Of a stretch of 64,000 nucleotides of DNA, positions 11,752-21,482 are shown in pieces; positions within the stretch are counted from its first letter, which is position 1; the number at the start of each line of letters is the position of its first letter. Source of the stretch: Pholiota molesta. Its lineage: Eukaryota > Basidiomycota > Agaricomycetes > Agaricales > Strophariaceae. The notes beneath the pieces were generated by a model. It searched no databases, was not told the origin of the DNA, and saw only the letters and a list, made by a program, of their open reading frames with translations. The stretch spans positions 176,001 through 240,000 of the forward strand of contig JACGCK010000068.1 in assembly GCA_014925825.1 (NCBI GenBank), read 5' to 3'. The translations under genes were made by a program, and so were the position numbers.

Positions 11752-13615
11752 ATGACCATGCCGCATTCCCTTGCTCCCAAGCTTCCCTATGACATCGTCC
11801 TGACTGTCATCGAAATCCTTCTTGCTGAATGCCTCGACCCTCCCGAATGCATCGATGTGCTCCGGACGTTTTCCCTCGTATCTCAGAACTTCGTCACGTT
11901 TTGTCAGAAAAAACTTTTCAAGAGGTTCAACATGGGAACAACTGACGCGAAGAAGTCCTTTTCGATCCTACAACAGAGTCCGCATCTGATCCCCTACGTA
12001 GAAGAGGTGTGGATGTATCTAGGTGGGAAAGGCGTGGTCAATGTAACGGTGGCGGAGATGGAACTGCTTCGGGTCCTCACATCCCTACGCCACTTGTCTA
12101 TAGTGGCCCAGACTACACACGACACGCGCTTTATTGACTGGAAAGGGCTTTCTCTCAGCGTGCGCCAGACCATAACTGGCCTGCTTCTATCCCGACGAAT
12201 CACATCTTGCGCCATAGTAGGTGTGCAAGCCTTGCCAGATGGCCTACTTACTTCTTGGCGCCACCTCAAATCTTTGAGCGTATGGAATGAAAACCCACAT
12301 CCGAGCTTATATTGTGATTCTGAATCCGAGCCCGTTGACGATGATACAGACGACGAAGACCGGTACACAAACTTTGGCGATGTTTCATCCTTCTTTTCAC
12401 CGCCGGCAACACTTGAAGATTCTTTCGCAATCCGGCTGGAAACACTGTCCTTGATAGACTCTGATAACATCCTGCTATACATACTGGAAGAGCCAGACAA
12501 GTACGAAGACGAATCGCCATTTACTGCTCCCTCTAACGGTTCACCCGAACCTGATCGAGCACAATGGTTGGCGATTTCTCAGACTTCTCGTTCATTTAGG
12601 ACGGACTACAGCCTACGGCCTCCCTCTCACTTCGATTTCAGCCAACTCCGTGGCTTCACTATCGACATCATCGGAAACAATCTCCTTCCAGTGTTCTTCA
12701 TAATTCATCACGCTCGGAATACACTTGAGACTTTGGATATCCGACAAAGATTTCTTCACAATGTTATTGAAGACCCTTTCGGCTTCGATTCCAGTATGTT
12801 TCTCTTTATTTCATCCACTCTCTATCGTTATTTATTCTCTCCTGGATACCACAGGCCTCGATCACGCGCCGGAACCGCTACCTGATGAAGTATCTCTCGA
12901 ACCTTTGTTTCATCTCGAGCATCTCTCCATCACACTTCTCATCCTGCCGTATATGCCCATCCATCTGAACACACTCTCCTCTTGGTGTTCTCTCCTTCGT
13001 ACAGCCCCCCGTGGTATACGTACTTTGGAGATCACTCTCGACGCCTTCCCTTTCAATTATGTCATCGATCTACTTCAATGGTTTCCTGATCTGGATGATG
13101 ACGACGACGCTGCGAATACTCCCCTCAGCACCCTGGACGAGATCATCTCCAACGCTGATTCCTTCCCTCTTCTTGAATATGTCAGGGTGCTCGTGAGGCT
13201 TCCGGAAGATGATTGCATCCGCGGTATTGATGAAGGGACGACCGTCGATCTGGTTGATGAACACGACATATCCAAAGTCCTACTGTGGTTTGATAAGTAT
13301 TGTAATGAGCGGACACCTTCACCCTCGGGCTCTAGCATGACTGCTGAAAAGCTCATGGAGGAAGACTTGGCCAGGTTCGATGCCATGCCTTGTTTTACTG
13401 ACGGATCCTGGACCTCGGAAGACCGGTCGCACCCCATCCCATTTGAGCGGGTTGAAGAATCAGTTGCACAGATGCTGCGGCTCACTGCGAAGCGGTTTTG
13501 TGATACCGGCTCATTTGTTGTGGAAGTAGAGTTTGGGGCGCACGTCGGAAAAGTCCTACATTGGGGATACCCCAAGCGTCGAGAATTTGGACCCTCAGGT
13601 TGGGAAGAGCGTTAG
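11752..13615 (+). CDS. F-box-like protein, family A copy 1 (A1)
   Basis: Exons 11752-12793 and 12855-13615 give 600 residues with phase closed at a GTATGT donor and CACAG acceptor. Residues 1-60 hold an F-box-like segment (LPYDIVLTVIEILLA, then VLRTFSLVSQNFVTFCQKKLFKRF). The body has leucine-rich, LRR-like stretches (LRVLTSLRHLSIV, LETLSLIDSD, LRGFTIDI). F-box proteins recruit substrates to SCF ubiquitin ligases through Skp1; the substrate is unknown. A C-terminal block (PFERVEESVAQMLRLTAKRF) is shared with A2 and A3. A1 lacks the acidic repeat insertion found in those paralogues. It sits between two copies of a 370-390-bp direct repeat. The start matches the paralogues. Confidence 0.75.
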
Positions 13616-13980
13616 AGGTTTCCATTTAACAGTCAGTGGCGGCCTTCGTAGATAACAAGCGGATATGTTTTACTGGCAGTCATTTTTCGTTCTTTTCGCC
13701 ATCAATTTTGACGATCTCTCTTTTCCTTATACCGTCAATCTCTATAGCAGAGTAGGCAACCCTACGGATAATCACGACATTGGTCCAATAGCGCACCCAC
13801 GAAGCTAAGGCGCCCATCCACACACCTGATTAACGATCCATCAATACATTGTTACTGCGGTATGGATAGATACTGGATGTGCATTACCACGATCACAGCA
13901 CTTTCTTAATTTGAGAGACATGAGGCCATAAGCAGTGCCAGGGCCTTGAGGCGTACGCTTGGTTTCAAAACCTCTCCATC
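13612..13980. repeat. Direct repeat copy 2, 3' flank of F-box A1
   Basis: Counterpart of 11068-11455, beginning at the stop codon of A1. Together the two copies bracket A1. Copy 2 continues into the NACHT segment, whereas copy 1 has a deletion there. Confidence 0.8.
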
Positions 13981-14139
13981 CTTTAACATGAACATGTTTT
14001 CTCGCAGTCATCTTGTAGTAACAGGAGGAACATTCGTGCAGAATCAAATTCAACAGATCAACGGGACTCCGGTATGTCAACAATAGAGCGCATCGACTCT
14101 TTATTGACTGATCATTCTTCCAAATCGCCCAGCATTCGA

Positions 14140-14875
14140 GAATTGCAGAACGCACGTCCCCTAATGCGTTCCACAATTCCAAAGCTCGATATCAGTCACG
14201 AAGGTACCATTCTGACGCCCACGTTGCAGCAATCGAGCGCTTGATGCAATGGATACACGGACAAGCCACACCTGCTCCGATCCTCTGGCTCCAAGGTCCT
14301 ATGGGCTCCGGAAAGACACCGATCCTACAATCCATCGCGGAGCGGTGCCACGCACGGGCACCCTCCTGGCCAGTTTCTTCTTCTCCGAGTTTGACCGCAG
14401 CCGGAATCATACCAGCCCCCTTATCGCCACCATCGCGTACCAGATGTCGGTTGCCATCCCAGAGCTGAGATCCAGGCTGGAGAGTATACTCGTGAACGAC
14501 CCCCTGGTCTTCGAGAAATCACTGGAGGCGCAGGTCCAGCGCTGATAGTGGCGCCGCTCATGGACCTCGCTGCTTCTGGATTCTTCAATGACCGCAAGAC
14601 CACGCCGCGCTCGTACTCCTGGATGGATTGGACGAGTGTGCGGGCGCGCAAGGTACAGTCTACGAGTGATGGCAAGCGCCTGCGCACGTATCGCCCCCCT
14701 CCTATTTCTCATCGGGAGCCGCCCGACAGTCCACATCACATACACCTTCGAATCGCCGGAGCTCCGCGGATTATGGGCGTCGCTCATATTAGAGGATGTC
14801 TTGGGTCTTAATCCTAACGTTCGCAAATTCCTGGTGGATGCCATAGAAGGCCATTCGCAATTACCGGGCTTTTAA
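14140..14875 (+). CDS. NACHT P-loop NTPase fragment with single-base gaps
   Basis: Reading across frames gives a continuous NACHT domain. It has an upstream HNSKARYQSRRYHSDAHVA segment, ERLMQWIHG, the P-loop GPMGSGKT, LLASFFFSEFDRSRNH, PLIATIAYQM, the Walker-B-like LLDGLDEC and FLIGSRP. NACHT proteins are STAND NTPases that switch on ATP binding, often in fungal nonself recognition. The frame changes near 14348, 14543, 14609 and 14665. At each place one missing base (in GGG, C, C or T) would restore the usual protein. The segment has no effector domain and no repeats, and ends soon after a PNVRKFLVDAIE segment, so it is at best a partial protein even if the gaps are sequencing errors. Confidence 0.6.
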
Positions 14876-14999
14876 CCATTCCGGCGGCTGCGATTTTAGG
14901 AACACATTGGGTTCTCGTCAAGCTGGTTAATGAGTACAGGAGTGGACACAGTGATCGTCTGCAATCGCATTAAAAGATCTTACATACAAATATTCAAGT

Positions 15000-16777
15000 T
15001 TATTGACGTTTATAATATTCTGTTGCTGCAGCGATCGCTTGAATGAATCCAGCTTCAAATTCCCAGTAATTCTGGTCTTGCCGACTCGCCCGCCGCTTGC
15101 CCAGGCTCCTTGGAATCCAATTTCGTTGATGGTCGTAGCGTTCCGTGGCGTAGATGCTATGAATCGAAACGCATCGTCCCAGCCCAGCAGGTAGCCTTCG
15201 TTGAAACGCCCGTGATGGTATCGTCCAGGATATTGGGACCAATATTGGGTATGAGCACCTAGAGCAACTAATCAGGAAAAAACTCGAAGTAATGAGTCGC
15301 AGAAATTCACATACTGAGTGCTTGATCCCTCATAGAGTCGCGAACGCCCTGTAACTGGCCATCATCTGCTCGCGCCAGGGTGGGGTTTGATGCCAACGAA
15401 GCGCGGAAAGACATCCGCCTGTACCGCGTCCCGCAGACTCCACCCCGTGTCCCCTGAGCGTTCTTTCTTGTACGTCCAGAAAACCACCCGCACACACCCT
15501 TTCGAACAAAGCCAACTCGGCTGCACGAAATCCCGCTGCTCATGCGGTATCCCCGCAAGACCCTGGGTTCAGAGCCCCCGACCACTCGCCGATGACGATG
15601 CCGCCGCCTGCCCTCCCTGCCTTTCCGCGGCGCTGGCGAGCGTCGTGGGTGTGGCGCGTTCGGGTCTGCGAGGCGCGGGAATGGGCCTCGGCCGGACGTG
15701 GATGTGTCGGAGGCGGTGAAGCAGCGGTACAGATGGTGATCCACACGGTGAGCGCTGTAGATGCAGGTGCTCTGCGATTAGTTCGCGTACACTTCGGGCC
15801 GCCAGCAGTCGCCGATGTATATCGGGATGGAAGGGTCGATGGAGCGGATGCTCGAGATGGCCTTTTATACCACTGCTTCAGATCCCGATCCGATGGTGGG
15901 CTCGGCTCGTTTAAAAGTTCGATGCCAACGATGTTGGAAAGAGGTGGTGAGAATGAGTTCGTGAATTCGCGTATGTTCTTCACCAGCGAACAGAGGGCGT
16001 GGATCGTCGCCGTTTGGTTGTGACTGTCATTAAAAAGTTGGCGGGCCCGGATGTACCAGCATGAGCGTCGTTGTTCTGCTTCCCTGGTGCGGCATGGAGA
16101 TCTGTTATAGTAATGAATTTTTGCAGGGAAAGAATATATAATATCGCTCTGACCTATCAGCACACCAATATTGCAAGCAGCGGCCCGTCGAATTCCTAAG
16201 GTAAGCCTCTCCCAAGCCCCGCGATACGTGTCATGATAGGGTTCGAAATCCGTGCCATGCAAAACCGTCTGGTCGATTCCGCAAAGGCGGTAATACCCAA
16301 TCTACTTCTAGCATTTCAGACACACAATAGAACGCGGGAAGGTGAAGAGTTCGTGCTCACTGGGATCCGGACTGAGTTGAATCCGTGCTCAGACATCCAC
16401 TCCCAGTCTTGCTCTGTTATCCATGTATCCCAATGGAGCTCGAGTATCTCCCGTGCCCTGATGCCGTGCGCCACGTCAAGATCACTTTGCGCTGGTGACG
16501 TTGCAAACTGGAATGGGTTTCTGCGATCCAGCGTTCAAGCACAAACCAAGAACCTATAATAACGAGGCAACAGTTAAGTTAATGTGCCCTACTAATATGT
16601 GAAATCGATACGCAGCGAACCCAAGTTGACCCCTCGTTGTTTCCTGTAACGATACACATCTTGTTCGTTGATTTGCAAGGTGTTCGTGTCCTGGGCGGTC
16701 GGCGTTCGTTCTGAGTGTGGCGTTTCTTTTGTAGCTTCTTGAAAGCGCTCTTTAATCGTACCAACGAGTTTGCGCAT
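15000..16777 (-). CDS. GH5 exo-beta-1,3-glucanase-like gene, interrupted by single-base gaps
   Basis: The minus strand encodes a full-length GH5 (subfamily 9-like) glucan 1,3-beta-glucosidase. In order: RGVNLGSWFVLERWI, DWEWMSEHGFNSVRIP, YYRLCGIDQTVLHGTDFEPY, LIDLHAAPGKQNND, the acid/base site GIELLNEP, VDHHLYRCFTASD, the nucleophile site GGGIVIGEWSGALNPGS, WTYKKERSGDTGWSLRDAV and YWEFEAGFIQ near the end. The ATG is at 16777. It would hydrolyse wall or external beta-1,3-glucan. Both catalytic Glu residues are kept. About ten frame breaks occur, nearly all explained by one missing base, mostly in a short homopolymer (for example CCC for CCCC, TTTTT for TTTTTT, GGG for GGGG). Introns are seen near 16600, 16320 and 16110. 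It is either a young pseudogene or, more likely, an assembly artefact. Confidence 0.7.
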
Positions 16778-16789
16778 CCTCTGTATCAG

Positions 16790-17800
16790 TGTTGTTTCTG
16801 CGGATGAAAGGACAGTTGGAGGGCGACAGGCGTAGCAAGGAAGTCAAACAACGACGCGTGATGTCATCGATTCATCAGTTGAGCCCACGTGCCGAGAATG
16901 TCCAGAATGAAAGCTGTTGCCAAATACGACACATTTTCTATGTTTCGTGCTTGTTTCGTCTGTTCCTGGGGTCATACTCAGGGCAAGCTCATCTCGAGCA
17001 CATCTGTTCGTTTCCAGATCTATAATGATCCATATGTTTGTGGAATTATTTTCTTTTCCGCACCCGCAAGCGCATTGATGAGGTAGTGACGATTCAGACT
17101 CCTGCTATCGAGCTCGCAACTTTGGTGAGAATATTGATCTACCTACCCCATGACTGAGCCGTTTGACAGTTGTAGGCGAGTTCGCGTGGAGATTAGCCAT
17201 TGAGATTTACGGTGCTCTTCATCTCCGAGTCGACATCCGGAAGTGAGCAAGGTTATCCATTTATCAAAGCTCTCGGACTTCCATGCGTGGAAGATACCTA
17301 GGAAGGACAGAATTAATTATATAAGACACCACAACACCGAGGCGTGGACGAGGTGAACGGTGGTAGGATTGGACCGAGTTTGCTCGATGTAGATCTATCT
17401 TCCATAAATTGCTCGAGATTCTCGGCGTGAAGGCTAGACCAAACGCCTGGAATGTCAACTGAATTAGGAGCGACAGCAGTCTTGACCAGTGTAAGCGATT
17501 GTTTTTAGTCTGTCTACTATTCTGTGAAAGCGCATCGCAGCGCAGCAGTTTGCTTTTGGCGCTTACCGCGCAGCTGACTTGTTCGAGTGGCAAATCACAT
17601 AGTCTAGCCACTACTGTGTACGCAAGTCCAGCTGATAAAAATAAACCTTTGATGAATCAACACCCTCGAAAAATAGAATGACTGTCATGAGATATACTGT
17701 TCCTAAAATAATCTTAGCGCTTTAAAGCCTACAATGGTACTACTGCACGTTGGAAGGGCAGTCCATTGGATTTGCATAAATACCCCAAATGCTCGAGTAC
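16790..17800. other. No recognisable gene
   Basis: About 1 kb between the divergently arranged GH5 and carbonic anhydrase genes. Short frames show no homology. It presumably holds the two promoters. Confidence 0.4.
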
Positions 17801-17819
17801 CATCTACCACTCGCAAACC

Positions 17820-18682
17820 ATGAGTACCGACCCCATCAAGCATATACTGGAGTGCAATGCCCGATGGGCTGCCGGCACACTCAAGCTGAGCGAGCCCGAC
17901 TTCTTCGACACGGATGGTATCCCGCCGCAGAAGCCCCATGTGCGTCGCTGGTCGGATGGCTGCCGATTCCCATGAGAGCGGTGCTGAATACATTTGACAG
18001 ACCTTGTGGATTGGGTGTGCGGACTCACGCGTGCCCGAATCCGTTATCGCAGGCGGTGCGCCGCCCGGGACGATATTCGTGCACAGGAACATTGCCAAGT
18101 GCGTCGCTTCTTCCACTTGCCGCGGTTCTATCCGCCAGTACAAATAATCGGTCTTTCTCTAGTCAGCTGCATCTGGACGACGATAACGCATTATCGGTGC
18201 TTGAGTACGGCATCGGCAAGGATCATCTCCGCATCCCGAACGGTAGGCAGCCTCTCTCGTCTCACGCTCCTTCCTAACCCGCAATCCGTATGCACCCAGT
18301 CGTCGTCGTCGGGCACACCCACTGCGGCGGCGCTGAAGCCGCCCTCGACGGCGCCGACCACGCATCGCACCGCCACCCAGACCCGGGCGCGAAACCGCTC
18401 ACGCGCTGGCTGACGCCCCTCACGCAGCTCGCGGCGGAGCTCCTCCCGCCGCCGCGCCCGCCGCGCGACGTGGCGCTGCTACGCCTAATCGAGGCGAACG
18501 TGCGCGCGCAGGTGGACGCACTCGCGTGCACGCGGAGCGTCAAGGAGGCGTGGCGCGAGTACGACGCGGGCGTGGACCGCCCGGCGGTGTGGCTGCACGG
18601 GTGGGTGTACGATCTGGAGACGAAGAAGCTAAGGGACTTGGGTGTGTCGCGTGGGCCGTCGAGGGCGAAGCCCAGGAAGTGA
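17820..18682 (+). CDS. Beta-class carbonic anhydrase
   Basis: Four exons (17820-17939, 18001-18098, 18163-18242, 18300-18682) close in phase to 226 residues, the usual size of fungal beta-carbonic anhydrases. The enzyme interconverts CO2 and bicarbonate with a zinc ion. Zinc and active-site residues are present: Cys, Asp and Arg in [11 protein letters not shown], then His and Cys in [16 protein letters not shown]. Other family marks are [31 protein letters not shown] and the C-terminal [13 protein letters not shown]. No targeting peptide is obvious, so it is probably cytosolic. The last exon is strikingly GC-rich compared with the first three. Gene-sized stops in the raw frames are all removed by splicing. 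Confidence 0.88.
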
Positions 18683-18706
18683 AGGTGCGAGCGAGGATCG
18701 GGTGCT

Positions 18707-18935
18707 TGGAAGGTGCGGCTTTTGGCGAAGGATGGAATGCATTTTTTTTGTGAATTTGGGGGGGTAGCTGGCGTCGGGATTTATGTACAATGTTTTGGTG
18801 GGATTTTGGGGAGTTGCTTGGAAGACGCGGCTTTTGGCGAAGGTCGGAATGCATTTTTTGTGACATTTCTGAGGTAGCTGCCATTCAAATCTCTGTACGA
18901 TGTTTTGGGTGCAGCAATAACGTTAGGGTTACAAG
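18707..18935. repeat. Dispersed element, two tandem copies
   Basis: Two copies share the core GCGGCTTTTGGCGAAGG, then GGAATGCATTTTTT, GGTAGCTG and TGTAC.ATGTTTTGG. They start near 18712 and 18827. A third copy lies at 25884. They sit just after the carbonic anhydrase stop codon. Confidence 0.65.
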
Positions 18936-19316
18936 TGAAATTGAATGGCCGATCAAAAGATACAGAATGGCAAAATGAAGACGATGCATCACAATCGAAA
19001 TTCCCAGCAGACCGACGGCATATTATCGGCAATAAACTCATCGCATGGTCCTTGCATTCTGGCAGGGGTCTAACAGATGTCGGTTTAACCTTCTGTATAT
19101 ACTTCCAATTTTAGTAAATCTAGTGGCTTATGTGGTTAGATGTGTTTCATTCAAGATTGAGGCAAAAACTTCGAATTGCGCATCTGTGAGTGATACTTAT
19201 ATCAGCGCAGCACGAGCGCTCAAGCGCTCAAGGTCCGCGACATTTAGTTCCCAAGGGGCACGGGTAAAAGGCAGTGTGCCAGCAGTGAGGGGAAGTGTGT
19301 GCGTGAGAATGCGTGA

Positions 19317-19440
19317 AGGTGAGCGAGAATGAGTGGATAATGAGTGAAGGTGAGTGGGTAACGAGTGAAGGTGAGTGGGTGACGAGTGAGACTAAGTGAA
19401 CGGTGAGTGAGGGTCCGTCAGTGCGTCAGTGAGTGGTGCG
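19317..19440. repeat. GTGAGT-type minisatellite 1
   Basis: A run of diverged units of about 14-20 bp such as GTGAGTGGATAATGAGTGAA. It is the first of three related arrays in 2 kb. Confidence 0.75.
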
Positions 19441-19649
19441 GGAAGCTTTGAAGGATGATCGATGATCAATGAGCACTCAGCACTCAGCGCTAGGCCTCTG
19501 ATACTACCCAAGGAGGTCAGACAACATTAAAATACATGTTATATTCAAGTGAATTGTCGAATAGTAGTTCTATACTTCGACTAGATTGTATATAAACTCT
19601 TTATACAGTTCTGTTATGAGCTACACATTTCACGCGCTCAATAATCAGC

Positions 19650-20240
19650 TGCGCCCCTGCAAAGCCTGCTAGCTGGTGCATCGTTTGGTTCAATGATGGC
19701 GATGGAAGGAATGAAAGGTGAACGGCGGTCGAACTCCGCATAAGAGAGTCCGACGCGATGCAAGCCGCATAAGGCCTTGCATCGTCAGGTTCCCGGTTCC
19801 TTCGCGCCTCACGTCAACCACCCCGTCCTCCGCGCCCTCCATCGCTAATTGCATCGCCATCTGCGCCGGCCGCACTCGCATCGGTGCGCCGCGTCGAGCG
19901 GAGCACAGTACGTCTGCTGCTCACGAATAGGCGGCGGTCGGACTCGGTACGTCTGCTACTGTCGATGGCACGGCGGTGACGCGGTGCAGCAGCCCTCCGC
20001 GAGTGGTTCCGGCGTTGGTGTTGGTGTTGCCGGCGTCGGGAGCGCGTCCAGCCTCCGCGAAGCCTGCCAGCTGGTGCGCGAGCTCATGCGTCCTTTCCCT
20101 TGCGAAGGCGTGGCGTTCGGGCTCGTACATCTGCTGTACGTCCGCTGCTCTTGAAGGGGTGGCGGCCAGGCTCAATACATCTGCTGCTCGTGGAAGGGCG
20201 GCGGTCAGGTCCGATACGCAGGCGCGGGAGATCCAGGAGG
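19650..20240. repeat. Degenerate GC-rich minisatellite
   Basis: Imperfect units of roughly 40 bp repeat motifs such as CTGCTGCTCGTGGAAGGGCG, GCGGCGGTC.GGCTCG.TAC and AAGCCTGC.AGCTGGTGC. Open frames on both strands here are repeat translations. No gene is supported between 18.9 and 21.4 kb. Confidence 0.5.
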
Positions 20241-20317
20241 CGAGGGGTGAAATTTCCATTATAATCATCATTCAGTCATGTAAGTGCGAGATTGCGAACA
20301 TAAGTGTGTAACAGTGT

Positions 20318-20635
20318 GTGAAATACCAGTGAGTGAGTGCAAGTGCGGATAAAATATAAGTGAGTGAGTGTAAGTGAAGGTAAAATACAAGTGAGTGATA
20401 AGTGCACTTACTTCTAATTAAATGAGTGATATGTGAGTGAGGATGAGTGATAGACGATGAGGATGAGTGGGATATGTAAGAGTGCGTGAGGGTGCGTGTG
20501 GGTGCGTGAAGGTGCGTGAGAGTGTGTGAGAGTGCGTGAGTGCGTGAGCAAAAGTGAGTGAGAGTGCGTGAAAGTGCGTGAAGAGTGTGTGAGGGTGCGT
20601 GAAGAGTGCGTGAGGAGTGCGCGAGATTTAATGCA
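20318..20635. repeat. GTGAGT/GTGCGTGAG minisatellite 2
   Basis: Long array of GTGAGTG, AGTGCGTGAG and GGTGCGTGA units with little interruption. The minus-strand reading is a Thr/His/Ser low-complexity peptide and not a credible protein. Confidence 0.8.
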
Positions 20636-21109
20636 AGTATGGGATGGATGCATGTGGCACGTACGCGCCTGTGGAGCGTCTAAGGTTGTATACGCACAAC
20701 CTTACATGTATTCACACGAATCACACAAAAGTAATTTAGGGTGCGCTGAGCACCTTGCAAGCACCTCGCTTGCCCGACGACGCTTTCCAGACCCAAACTT
20801 CATAGACTTGAATGTGTTTGACGACATTCATTGCGAGCTGTCGCAGTATGCGCCTGCCGGACTCGTGTATTTAATTGAAGCACACATGAATACATCCTTA
20901 CACTTATACAACCTATGGAGGTGCCTCATTTGTTAAGAAAACAGTTTTAAGGGTAGCTATATACATATAGATTCGATACAGAACAGTTATATACTACCCA
21001 TATCTCTTGTGCAATTTTCGCGCGGCGATTTTGCAATGGGAGGTGTAGTTGAGACGGTGGGAACTTGTTGCCGAACCGCAGCCGAAGTCGCCGGGGCCAG
21101 TACCGGCCG

Positions 21110-21215
21110 AAAAAGTGAGTGAGGCAAGAGTGAGGTGAGTGAGCGCGAGTCGAAAATGAGTGAAAGTGAGTGCACGCTCCCTCACGCACCCTCACGCACC
21201 TCACTCATGGGCCAC
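21110..21215. repeat. GTGAGT-type minisatellite 3 (partly inverted)
   Basis: Short array with GTGAGTG units on the plus strand up to about 21170, then CTCACGCACC units, so the orientation flips within the array. Confidence 0.65.
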
Positions 21216-21482
21216 TGCCTTTTCTCATTGCCCGTTCTCAAGCCCTGAATCTTGAACGAGCGCTGACTCCGCAGTGACTGATTCATTTTAGTTTTTAGCT
21301 TCGCGTCGTTATGTAGTTCCGTACTTAGATGTGAAGATTGCATGGGCCTTATTTTATAAAATCCAAATAAAATCTCCGTAGTACATACTACCTAATAGAG
21401 AATGGCATACGCATATGCATACCGCATATAAAATAACGCATCTACCATGGCCACCAATAGCGCGCCTTACGTGATTTGGCAG

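Noticed and set aside
17703..18143. Antisense frame of 146 codons over the carbonic anhydrase
   Set aside because: It overlaps exons of a well-supported gene on the other strand and crosses its introns.
17939..18300. First reading of the carbonic anhydrase as a pseudogene because frames stop
   Set aside because: Splicing at GTGCG/TTTGACAG, GTGCG/TCTCTAG and GTAGG/CACCCAG restores an intact protein with all zinc ligands.
20414..20653. Minus-strand His/Ser/Thr peptide
   Set aside because: It is the translation of the GTGAGT minisatellite.
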